From an uncultured Flavobacteriales bacterium (GTDB lineage Bacteria; Bacteroidota; Bacteroidia; Flavobacteriales_D; Sanyastnellaceae), in contig CALKUW010000222.1 in NCBI GenBank assembly GCA_937996585.1, positions 1-9,839 on the forward strand: a stretch of DNA of 9,839 nt. The letters run 5' to 3'. Under the pieces are notes generated by a model, which was given only the letters and a program-made list of their open reading frames with translations, was not told where the DNA came from and searched no databases. Below, piece after piece: positions 6,201 through 9,818 of the stretch. Made by a program: the position numbers and the translations under genes. Numbering within the stretch: position 1 is the first letter of the stretch; the number at the start of each line of letters is the position of its first letter.

Positions 6201-9088
6201 TGACGGATGCCTCGGACGTCTGTGACGCTGCTCCCGCGGTATCCTATACGGACGTGGTCACCGACGGCGTGTTCTCGCTCGAGGGCATGACCGCAGACCT
6301 CCGCGTCGAGCTTCGCCTGAACAACCTCCCGGCCTTCCCGCGTGTGTTGGAAGCCAATGGGGTGACCATCGGAAGCGGCATGGAATTGACCCTGGCCGAT
6401 CAGGTGTCGAACCCGCTCAACCTGCGCGGTGCGCTGGAGGTGGACATCACCGGCAACCAGATCGGATTGTCCGTAGCCGATGTCATCGGCTCCGAGAGCT
6501 ATGATTTCATCGAGGTGCGCATCAGCAACATCTCCGGTGCCGGTATCGTCGGCGCCACAATCGACCAGGGCACGCTCCTCAGCGATGCTGCTGCAGCCGA
6601 TTGGACGGTGACGACCCTGGCCAACGAGATTGTCCTCACCTTGAACGAGGTGGCCGGAAGCACCCTCTCCATTGTGGATGGTGGAACGGCTTCGGTCGCT
6701 GCTTTGAGCCCGATCAACTGCTTGACGAACAACATCATCACGCGTACCTGGACGGTCACGGATGCCTGTGGCAACAGCACTTCCGATGTACAGGTGATCA
6801 CCTTGCAGGACATGACGGCCCCGGTCTTCGACTTCACGCCGGCCGACCAGACCCTCGATTGCGCTGCGGACTACACGTTGGAGATGGCCACGGCCACCGA
6901 TGCCTGCACGGGCGTGACGGTGACCTACGCCGACACGGAGAGCTTCCCCTGTGACGGAAGCCGCGTCATCGAGCGTGTCTTCACGGCGGTGGACGGTTGC
7001 GGTAATGCAACGAGCCACCTGCAGACGATCTCCTTCCTCGACACGACGGCACCGACGTTTACCGCTACGCCGGATGACCTGGCGCTCGATTGCAGCGAGG
7101 CCCTGCCCGTTACTTCAGCCGAGGCTTCCGACGACTGTGGTTCGGTGACGGTGACCTACTCCGATGAGACGGTGGCAGGCGACTGCACCGGCAACTACAC
7201 CGTACTCCGGACGTTCACCGCCGAGGACGGCTGTGGCAACAGCAGCACCTACCTGCAGACCATCGAGTTCACGGACACGACGGCCCCCGTGGTGCTGTCC
7301 GCTCCGGCCGACACGAGCTACCAGGTCTTTGCCGGTCAGACCATTCCGGTCGAATTCCCCGAGGCGGAGGATGCCTGCGGAACCGTGAGCATGACCTTCG
7401 TGGACGTCTGCACGGATCAGGCACTCGGTGGCTACACCGCCACGCGGACGTTCACCATCACCGACGACTGTGGCAACAGCACGGAGGTGACGCAGTCCAT
7501 CAACGTGACCTTCGAGCTCGGCTGTGACGATCCCGCCGCCCTGAACTACGACCCGCAGGCCATGGCCGGTGACGGTTCCTGTGTCTACGCCGGTTGTACC
7601 AACCCCGAGGCCCTGAACTACAACCCGCTCGCCGACGAGGACGACGGTTCCTGTGTGGTGGCCGACATCGAGGGCTGTACCGATGAGACGGCGTGCAACT
7701 ACTTCGAGCCCGCCAATGTGGATGACGGTTCCTGCGACTACTGCAGCTGCCTCAGCGCCCCGGTGATCGATGGTTACAGTGTCACGCTCGAAGAGGTCGC
7801 CGTCGACGGCGTGCCCGGCACGACGACCTACCAGCTGTTCGTCACGATGGTCAACCCGACCGACGTGCTGTCCAGTGTGGTCGGTGAGGACGGCCTCGAG
7901 ACGTACATCAACACGACGACGTCCTTCTACCAGAACCCCTTCGGTGGTGCGCTGGGACAGAACGTCAACCCGCTGCTCTTCGGCATCGCTCCCCAGCTGC
8001 CCTACGACAGCTATGTGACCATCGGACTCACGGGTCCTGCTGACATCGCCGCCGGTGAAATCGATGTGACGGCCGTGGAAAGCGAGACGGCGAACTGGAT
8101 CGCGCCATTCGAGGCCGGAGGCAACATCACCATCGACGGCGCCTTCGGCGGCGCATGGTTCACCCTGAACGGCGCGACGAACGCAGTGGCCGGTGACGAC
8201 CTCCAGGTCCTCCTCGGACAGTTCACCACGAGCGGTTCGCTGAGCGGCCAGATCAGCCTCCAGATCTTCCCGGAGGGCAATGGTGACAATGACATGGTCA
8301 TCACCTTCCCCATCGGCAACAGCACCTGTGGCTGCACCGACATCACGGCGTGCAACTACAACGAGGGCGCCCTGAACGACGATGGAAGCTGTGAGTACAC
8401 CGACATCTACGACTGCGATGGCATCACGTGCATGAACGACACCGATGGTGACGGCGTCTGCGACGAGCTCGAGGTCCCCGGTTGCACGGACCCGACGGCC
8501 TTGAACTACGATGCAGCGGCTTCCGATGAAGACGGTTCCTGCCTCATCCTCGGCTGTCTGGATTCCAACGCGGACAACTACAACGAGTTGGCCAACGTGG
8601 AGGGCGACTGCACCTACCCGCAGGAGGGCTGTACCGATGCGGCAGCCGTGAACTACGACGACACCGCCCTGGTGGACAACGGTTCCTGCCTGTTCCTCGG
8701 TTGCATGGATCCCGCAGCGGACAACTACGATGCGAATGCCAACGTGGAAGGCTTCTGTTCCTACCCGACGGAAGGCTGTACCGATGCGACCGCGGCCAAC
8801 TACAACGATGCTGCCCTCATCGACGACGGTTCCTGCCTGTACCCGGGCTGCACCGATCCCACGGCGTTGAACTACGACCCGACGGCCAACTTCGACTCAG
8901 GCTGCATCCTGCCGCTGGAAGGCTGCACGGACCCGCAGGCCGAGAACTACAACCCGCTCGCCAACACCAACGACGGCAGCTGCGAATACACGCCGCCTTG
9001 CCCGGGTGACCTCAACGGCGATGGTACGATCAACATCAACGACCTCCTTGACTTCTTCCAGATTTACGGATCCGACTGCCCGGAGTAA
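2..9088 (+). CDS. Giant modular Cys-rich / HYR-like repeat secreted protein (5' partial)
   Basis: The frame is open from the first bases of the window (reading D-G-D-G-V-C-D) to TAA at 9086-9088, so the start codon and any signal peptide lie upstream. The visible 3,028 residues are wholly modular: 36 short Cys-rich GC...NY...GSC units, DCDGxC...DGDGxCD calcium-type linkers, 12 HYR/Ig-like modules in two tandems (four and eight), four copies of an unrecognised domain of about 190 residues, one 150-residue insert and a C-terminal dockerin-like loop. I saw no catalytic motif or membrane segment. Only three lysines occur; Asp, Asn, Thr, Ala, Gly and Cys dominate. Repeats of these kinds are known from secreted or surface proteins of Bacteroidota, so an extracellular structural or adhesive role is inferred, not shown. 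No T9SS sorting domain follows the last module, so the secretion route is unclear. The reading frame is beyond doubt; the function is not. Confidence 0.96.
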   Translation, partial: DGDGVCDGDEVVGCTDTDACNYDATATDADNTLCTFPANEHVDCAGNCLADTDGDGVCDGQEVAGCTDNTACNYQPSATDDNGSCFFCCADLGSNFAGYGLEQEIVAVDGVPGMTTYRFYVTTPNADDVVSAVSGDSEVPTLVSTTTSFYQDPLGGVFPNGINPVLFGDFPSLQYDSWMTIGIDQAPDAEAGEAQVGSAEAESWIAEFEAGQNLAIDGFFGGAWYVTSDNSNGIAGDDNKVLIAQVTTDGDISGQFLVQVFPHGIGDGLGDMVTLTFGPHVDTVAPTFDNVPADVTVSCDDDLPTADVTATDDCSEATVTMTESTSGDGCLSTVTRTYTATDGAGNSSSATWTITVEDNAAPVFVTPSDVTVNCGDDLSPASLGEVTTATDCNGYTITYNDADVFNTDPCIGQVIARCWNVTDDCGNEALGFQIITVQDNAAPTFPEVPADTTVSCDASIPASDVVAADDCGSVTTSQADEVLEGECAGESTILRTFTATDPCGNSSTYVQTISVVDTTAPVFTSVPADVTVGVYDDLPADLAEASDNCSSATVLYSDEIDASANDFSLVHRTFTAVDACGNSTSATQTITVLEVLGCTDALACNYSDAATADDGSCDYCSCDGIFPPSGPYNLDIDTIEDGIDGMTTYQVYITLENATDFVSSVTGDSNNPSFVRTSTAFHQDVLGSANAHGINQAVIDAFPALAYDSWVSIGLNSAADAAAGEGEVSLVEGEPWVSAFEAGGDIDLTGQYGGGWFVLNGASNGAAGDDLRVLLGQFTTDGVFSGQLYVQVFPEGDGSNMQFQTLRWGEPQCGCQLETACNYDPSTAYTDNENCLYPEDLYGAAHFDCDGNCLNDSDGDGVCDEDEVPGCMDDTACNYAEEATDDDGSCWYADYGYECDGTCISDADFDGICDLNEVQGCNLPNACNYDSAATENDGSCTFDCYGCTDSGAANYDDAALLDDGSCLYGGCTNPSATNYDATADFNDGSCLFAGCTNPLACNFTSGANFDDGSCDLTSCAGCTNSLACNYDATATLNDGSCEFFSCRGCMDAGAVNYDATATIDDGSCLFGGCLDPTASNYDATADFSDGSCEFEGCTNPLACNFDINANVDDMTCEFASCAGCMITFACNYDPAATIQDDSACDFYSCCGDPAADNYEPGVADFLTYGCTYGGGSPMVEFVGCELPFACNFGDTENDCEFSSCAGCTEELACNYDADATIPVTCLYPEDIYGVDYVDCMGDCLTDANANGLCDEVEVSGCTNVSACNYDALATFDDGSCDLTSCYGCTDAAACNYDASASQNDGSCDYVSCFGCTDATACNYDASASYDDGSCTYAPGPFLDCNGDCINDGNANGICDEQETLGCIDLGACNFDADATFDDGSCEYTSCTGCTNASACNYDASASINDGSCEFTSCLGCTDATACNYDAAATQSDGSCTYPEPEYDCDGECLVDSDGDGICDAFDGNFSGCMDPLACNYAPMADEDDGSCDFCSCAGYTSDLAQYGVEIEEYATNGIAGYTTYRVYITTPNATDKVSAVTGQTDNPTFVETTGDFYQHPNGGVFPNGINPILYDFVPEIQYDSWFTIGIDAAPVGALGQGNIQGLPEPDPWSSVFEGGNGFTIDDIIGSGWFVNPDVSNGVAGDDHKVLLAQLTTNGELNGQFYVQVFPEGNNLNQERVTLTFGGSQCGCTDTEACNFSASAIIDDGSCYYPQFGYGCDDACLFDSEAPQFTETPEDLNVSCTADISVVMPAATDNCDQDLTFTYNDQIVDGPCGETFDIIRTYIVTDDFGYADTVSHVIHVVDEQAPIFTNVPADATLECGDALPTNQAVAVDNCNGVTISHSDEMTVAGCGNSGTLVRTWYAEDACGNVNTATTTYTIVDTTAPVISGMPADTTISCADDYTFPEPTASDNCGSVTLSFEVTAVDGACAHNYTLVRTYTAIDACGNFSQAVQSVTVVDEDAPVFAGLPADLTLECGEDIPATSVTAEDACAGTMDVTYTDNEVTLDACQYQVIRTFSATDSCGNTATHDWTITFEDTTAPTFTAPEDAILDCSADTAPANAGDVTDASDVCDAAPAVSYTDVVTDGVFSLEGMTADLRVELRLNNLPAFPRVLEANGVTIGSGMELTLADQVSNPLNLRGALEVDITGNQIGLSVADVIGSESYDFIEVRISNISGAGIVGATIDQGTLLSDAAAADWTVTTLANEIVLTLNEVAGSTLSIVDGGTASVAALSPINCLTNNIITRTWTVTDACGNSTSDVQVITLQDMTAPVFDFTPADQTLDCAADYTLEMATATDACTGVTVTYADTESFPCDGSRVIERVFTAVDGCGNATSHLQTISFLDTTAPTFTATPDDLALDCSEALPVTSAEASDDCGSVTVTYSDETVAGDCTGNYTVLRTFTAEDGCGNSSTYLQTIEFTDTTAPVVLSAPADTSYQVFAGQTIPVEFPEAEDACGTVSMTFVDVCTDQALGGYTATRTFTITDDCGNSTEVTQSINVTFELGCDDPAALNYDPQAMAGDGSCVYAGCTNPEALNYNPLADEDDGSCVVADIEGCTDETACNYFEPANVDDGSCDYCSCLSAPVIDGYSVTLEEVAVDGVPGTTTYQLFVTMVNPTDVLSSVVGEDGLETYINTTTSFYQNPFGGALGQNVNPLLFGIAPQLPYDSYVTIGLTGPADIAAGEIDVTAVESETANWIAPFEAGGNITIDGAFGGAWFTLNGATNAVAGDDLQVLLGQFTTSGSLSGQISLQIFPEGNGDNDMVITFPIGNSTCGCTDITACNYNEGALNDDGSCEYTDIYDCDGITCMNDTDGDGVCDELEVPGCTDPTALNYDAAASDEDGSCLILGCLDSNADNYNELANVEGDCTYPQEGCTDAAAVNYDDTALVDNGSCLFLGCMDPAADNYDANANVEGFCSYPTEGCTDATAANYNDAALIDDGSCLYPGCTDPTALNYDPTANFDSGCILPLEGCTDPQAENYNPLANTNDGSCEYTPPCPGDLNGDGTININDLLDFFQIYGSDCPE
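269..844 (+). other. Large repeated domain, copy 1 (about 192 aa, unrecognised)
   Basis: First of four homologous, cysteine-free domains. The conserved core shared by the copies reads in order: a TTY motif followed by an aromatic/hydrophobic strand (RFYVTTPN here), S-A-V-S-G-D, a TTTSFYQ stretch, NGINP, YDSW followed by TIGID, FEAG, GGAW, AGDD, VLIAQ followed by TTDG, SGQ, and VQVFP near the end. The hydrophobic alternation suggests a beta-rich fold. This copy is preceded by FFCC but, unlike the other three, is not followed by a CGC motif; it leads straight into HYR-like modules. I do not recognise a named family, and the domain call rests on internal homology. Confidence 0.8.
845..1786 (+). 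repeat. HYR/Ig-like tandem A, four modules
   Basis: Four modules start at 845, 1073, 1316 and 1550, each beginning D-[TN]-x-A-P-[TV]-F, followed by P-[AS]-D-x-T-V-x-C, then T-D-x-C, and ending near D-x-CGN before a T-x-T-[IV]-x-V strand. This is the pattern of HYR-type Ig-like modules common in secreted bacterial proteins. A standard module has four cysteines. The first has Ala in place of the CGN cysteine (1031-1033). The second has an extra Cys in ARCW. The fourth has lost its first cysteine (Val at 1601-1603) and its third. The modules probably act as rigid spacers or adhesive beads; that role is inferred from the family. Confidence 0.87.
1790..1867 (+). repeat. Single Cys-rich unit joining HYR tandem A to domain copy 2
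   Basis: One GC-T-D...ACNY...DDGSC unit ending CDYCSC sits between the last HYR-like module and large domain copy 2. The same CSC ending precedes copies 3 and 4, so this unit looks like a fixed adapter in front of the large domain. It holds five cysteines. The odd one may pair with the Cys of QCGC just after the domain (2438-2440); that pairing is inferred. Confidence 0.8.
1868..2437 (+). other. Large repeated domain, copy 2 (about 190 aa, unrecognised)
   Basis: Homologous to the domain at 269-844. Visible conserved landmarks are GMTTYQVYI, SSVTGDS, HGIN, YDSW followed by SIGL, FEAGG, GGGWFV, AGDDLRVLLGQ followed by TTDG, SGQ, and YVQVFPEG. It contains no cysteine but is flanked by CSC before and QCGC after, as copies 3 and 4 are (copy 4 with TCGC). 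In its second half it resembles copy 4 most closely (LNGA, GDDL, VLLGQ). No family was recognised. Confidence 0.8.
2438..4489 (+). repeat. 21-unit Cys-rich GC...NY...DDGSC array
   Basis: Twenty-one consecutive units of mostly 24-28 residues follow the plan GC-x-x-x-x-A-[C/x]-N-[YF]...D-D-G-S-C. Three unit types occur. Short two-Cys units have a non-Cys residue before NY and end LYG, LFG or similar. Four-Cys units have ACNY and a terminal SC. Long units carry a Ca-type linker (DC-x-G-x-C...D-x-D/N-x-D/N-G-x-CD) at 2543-2608, 2693-2758, 3713-3778, 4028-4093 and 4340-4402. The array of about 684 residues contains one Arg and no Lys. Higher-order duplications are visible (2837-3142 with 3143-3451, and 3779-4093 with 4094-4411). 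Units between about 3287 and 3778 are the most degenerate. A disulfide-stapled, Ca2+-stiffened stalk is the likely structure, by inference. Confidence 0.88.
4490..5065 (+). other. Large repeated domain, copy 3 (about 192 aa, unrecognised)
   Basis: Third copy of the large domain. Landmarks are GYTTYRVYITTPN, SAVTGQ, GGVFPNGINP, YDSW followed by TIGID, FEGG, GSGWFV, AGDDHKVLLAQ followed by TTNG, NGQ, and YVQVFPEG. It carries two of the protein's three lysines. It is clamped by CSC before and QCGC after. It resembles copy 1 most closely, including a 23-base identical stretch (4691-4713 against 470-492). Confidence 0.8.
5066..5176 (+). repeat. Cys unit with truncated calcium-type linker
   Basis: A GC-T-D-T-E-ACNF...DDGSC unit runs into YGCDDACLF, which matches the first half of the Ca-type linkers (DCDGxC). 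Where the DGDGxCD half should follow, the sequence switches to D-S-E-A-P-Q-F, the opening of an HYR-like module. The calcium-ligand half and its cysteine are therefore missing, leaving five cysteines in this unit. Confidence 0.75.
5177..7516 (+). repeat. HYR/Ig-like tandem C, eight modules
   Basis: Eight modules start at 5177, 5414, 5648, 5882, 6116, 6809, 7040 and 7274, each opening D-x-x-A-P. Modules 2-4, 6 and 7 are canonical four-cysteine versions of about 77-78 residues (x-C after the first strand, D-x-C, a mid-loop Cys, D-x-CGN). Module 5 keeps all four cysteines but is interrupted by a cysteine-free insert (6266-6715). Module 1 has Phe where the CGN cysteine belongs (5372-5374). Module 8 has lost the first cysteine (Val at 7325-7327) and has a shifted third one. 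These are probably extended extracellular spacer domains. Confidence 0.88.
6266..6715 (+). other. 150-residue insert within HYR-like module 5
   Basis: The module begins normally (D-T-T-A-P at 6116, then VSYTDVV). It then changes composition for 150 residues before resuming with the typical NC...ITRTWTVTDACGN ending from 6716. The insert starts GVFSLEG, has alternating hydrophobic strands (DLRVELRLNN, ALEVDITGN, FIEVRISNISG, EIVLTLNEVAG), contains no cysteine, is richer in Leu and Arg than its surroundings, and resembles no other segment of the protein. The predicted fold is beta-rich. I do not recognise a family. Confidence 0.75.
7517..7750 (+). repeat. Three Cys-rich units before domain copy 4
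   Basis: Two two-cysteine units of ALNY type (starting 7520 and about 7592) are followed by one ACNY unit ending CDYCSC. As before copies 2 and 3, the CSC-ending unit directly precedes the large domain. The units lie immediately after the last HYR-like module with no linker. Confidence 0.82.
7751..8326 (+). other. Large repeated domain, copy 4 (about 192 aa, unrecognised)
   Basis: Fourth copy. Landmarks are VDGVPGTTTY, SSVVGED, TTTSFYQ, NPLLFG, YDSY (Trp replaced by Tyr) followed by TIGL, FEAGG, GGAWF, AGDDLQVLLGQ followed by TTSG, SGQ, and LQIFPEG. It contains no cysteine and is flanked by CSC and TCGC. Its first part matches copy 1 at DNA level (7799-7832 against 320-353, 32 of 34 bases), while its second part is closest to copy 2, so it looks like a mosaic. 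Confidence 0.8.
8327..8998 (+). repeat. C-terminal eight-unit Cys repeat array
   Basis: Eight units. The first is an ACNY unit with a full Ca-type linker (8411-8479, ending DGDGVCDELEVP). The other seven are two-cysteine units with ALNY, ADNY, AVNY, AANY or AENY instead of ACNY. A pair of units is duplicated (8552-8698 and 8699-8845, 147 bases each). There is no Lys, Arg or His in the stretch, which makes it strongly anionic. Confidence 0.86.
8999..9085 (+). other. C-terminal dockerin-like single Ca2+ loop
   Basis: The protein ends with a 29-residue segment opening CPGDLNGDG and closing SDCPE. The 12-residue loop D-L-N-G-D-G-T-I-N-I-N-D has ligand-type residues at positions 1, 3, 5, 9 and 12, followed by the hydrophobic helix-like DLLDFFQIYG, as in one half of a dockerin or EF-hand-like repeat. 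Dockerins normally have two such halves; only one is present, bracketed by two cysteines. The stop follows three residues after the last Ile-Tyr-Gly-Ser-Asp, with no further sorting domain. Confidence 0.8.
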
Positions 9089-9136
9089 TCGAAACGAGTT
9101 AAGTCGAACACCACCCCTTATCGGGGGGTCGGACCG

Positions 9137-9165
9137 AAAGGGGTGCCTCTACAGGGCACCCCTTT
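9137..9165 (+). terminator. Strong hairpin, probable terminator of the giant gene
   Basis: An 11-bp perfect stem (9137-9147 with 9155-9165, AAAGGGGTGCC and its complement) closes a 7-base loop, 48 bases after the giant gene's stop. The 3' arm ends in TTT but the following bases are CCCTTG, so the T-tract is weak. It is the best candidate for transcription termination between the giant gene and the DUF493 gene. The stem is symmetrical and could act in either direction. Confidence 0.6.
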
Positions 9166-9191
9166 CCCTTGTTGGGGGGTACCTTCGAACC

Positions 9192-9464
9192 ATGCAGGAA
9201 CCCGATCTGGATGGCTTGCGGAAACGGCTGGACGAGCACCACGACTGGCCGTCCGAGTACATGTTCAAGTTCATCGCCCCGAACCGTCCGGAGGTGGTGG
9301 ATGCCGTCCTTGCCGTGTTCCCGGTGGAGGTCCATGTGGAACGCAGGCTGAGTGGGGGAGGGAAGTACATCGCCTTGACCATACGCGAGGTGGTGGCGAA
9401 TGCTGACGCCGTTTTTGACCGGTACCGCACCGTGACCGCCATCGGTGGCATCTTTGCACTCTGA
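9192..9464 (+). CDS. DUF493 / YbeD-like small protein
   Basis: A 90-residue protein starting at ATG 9192, 27 bases after the hairpin. The segment WPSEYMFKFIAPN (residues about 19-31) is the characteristic core of the DUF493 (YbeD-like) family. The following order also fits: a helix with V-V-D-A-V, then the strand V-E-V-H-V-E-R-R, G-G-G-K-Y-I-A-L-T-I and a C-terminal A-V-F-D-R-Y-R-T-V...I-G-G-I. Family members are small cytoplasmic proteins with an ACT-like alpha/beta fold and no settled biochemical role. The length is normal. The same frame stays open upstream into the giant gene, but a start there would overlap it heavily and add unrelated sequence, so 9192 is preferred. No Shine-Dalgarno sequence is evident, as is usual in Bacteroidota. 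It lies 9 bases before the next gene and is probably cotranscribed with it. Confidence 0.86.
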   Translation: MQEPDLDGLRKRLDEHHDWPSEYMFKFIAPNRPEVVDAVLAVFPVEVHVERRLSGGGKYIALTIREVVANADAVFDRYRTVTAIGGIFAL

Positions 9465-9473
9465 AGCGACCCC

Positions 9474-9809
9474 ATGCATACGCTCGATCTTCTTTCGCAG
9501 GTCCTGTTCGTCGGCCTGATGGCCATGCTGCTCTTTGTGCTGTACAAGCGCTTCGTGCGCATGCTCTCGCGCGGTCGGATACAGGGGGATTACGCCTCCG
9601 TTGTCCAGTGCGAGTGGAAGGGCGGGGAAGGACTGCTGGTGGTCATCGAATCCGACGCCGCAGCCGATTGCCGGGTAACCTGGAGCGGAGGAGAAGCTAC
9701 CCTTGCTTGCCCGGTGGGGCGCCATGAGACGCAAATCCAAATGGACGCGCTTCCGGAAGAGGTCACGTTCACTTTCGGCAACCAGGTGGTGCGCCGGAAA
9801 TTGGCCTGA
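9474..9809 (+). CDS. Small single-pass membrane protein, function unknown
   Basis: A 111-residue protein beginning MHTLDLLSQ. Residues about 6-24 form one hydrophobic segment (LLSQVLFVGLMAMLLFVLY), followed at once by a basic stretch (K25, R26, R29, R33, R35). By the positive-inside rule this would place the rest of the protein in the cytoplasm. Residues about 40-111 are predicted strand-rich, with E-G-L-L-V-V-I-E-S, R-V-T-W-S-G-G-E, Q-I-Q-M-D-A-L and V-T-F-T-F-G-N segments and three cysteines, so a small beta-sandwich is plausible. I do not recognise a family. Only 9 bases separate it from the DUF493 gene, which suggests cotranscription. Start ATG 9474 is the natural choice because it precedes the membrane segment directly. 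Confidence 0.72.
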   Translation: MHTLDLLSQVLFVGLMAMLLFVLYKRFVRMLSRGRIQGDYASVVQCEWKGGEGLLVVIESDAAADCRVTWSGGEATLACPVGRHETQIQMDALPEEVTFTFGNQVVRRKLA

Positions 9810-9817
9810 GCCAGGCC
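9803..9817. terminator. Short hairpin overlapping the stop codon at 9807-9809
   Basis: GGCCTG (9803-9808), loop AGC, CAGGCC (9812-9817): a perfect 6-bp stem that overlaps the stop codon of the membrane-protein gene. It has no T-tract on either strand. It may be a weak bidirectional terminator between convergent genes, or chance in GC-rich sequence. Confidence 0.3.
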
Positions 9818-9818
9818 C

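Noticed and set aside
3998..7018. A 1,006-codon open frame on the minus strand
   Set aside because: It is exactly antisense and codon-aligned to the giant gene. Its stops would require TTA, CTA or TCA in the sense strand, which this GC-rich gene almost never uses. Its translation has no recognisable domain, while the plus strand is clearly coding throughout.
9180..9187. TACCTTCG as a Bacteroidota -7 promoter element (TAnnTTTG) before the DUF493 gene
   Set aside because: One position mismatches, no TTG lies at the expected upstream distance, and it would place transcription start at the start codon. Too weak to list as a promoter.
9006..9191. Upstream extension of the DUF493 frame
   Set aside because: The frame stays open but overlaps the end of the giant gene and crosses the hairpin. 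The extra residues are unlike the family, whose members are about 90 residues long.
9089..9191. Small RNA or riboswitch in the gap after the giant gene
   Set aside because: Only the terminator-like stem and its alternative pairing are visible; there is no conserved aptamer or tRNA-like structure.
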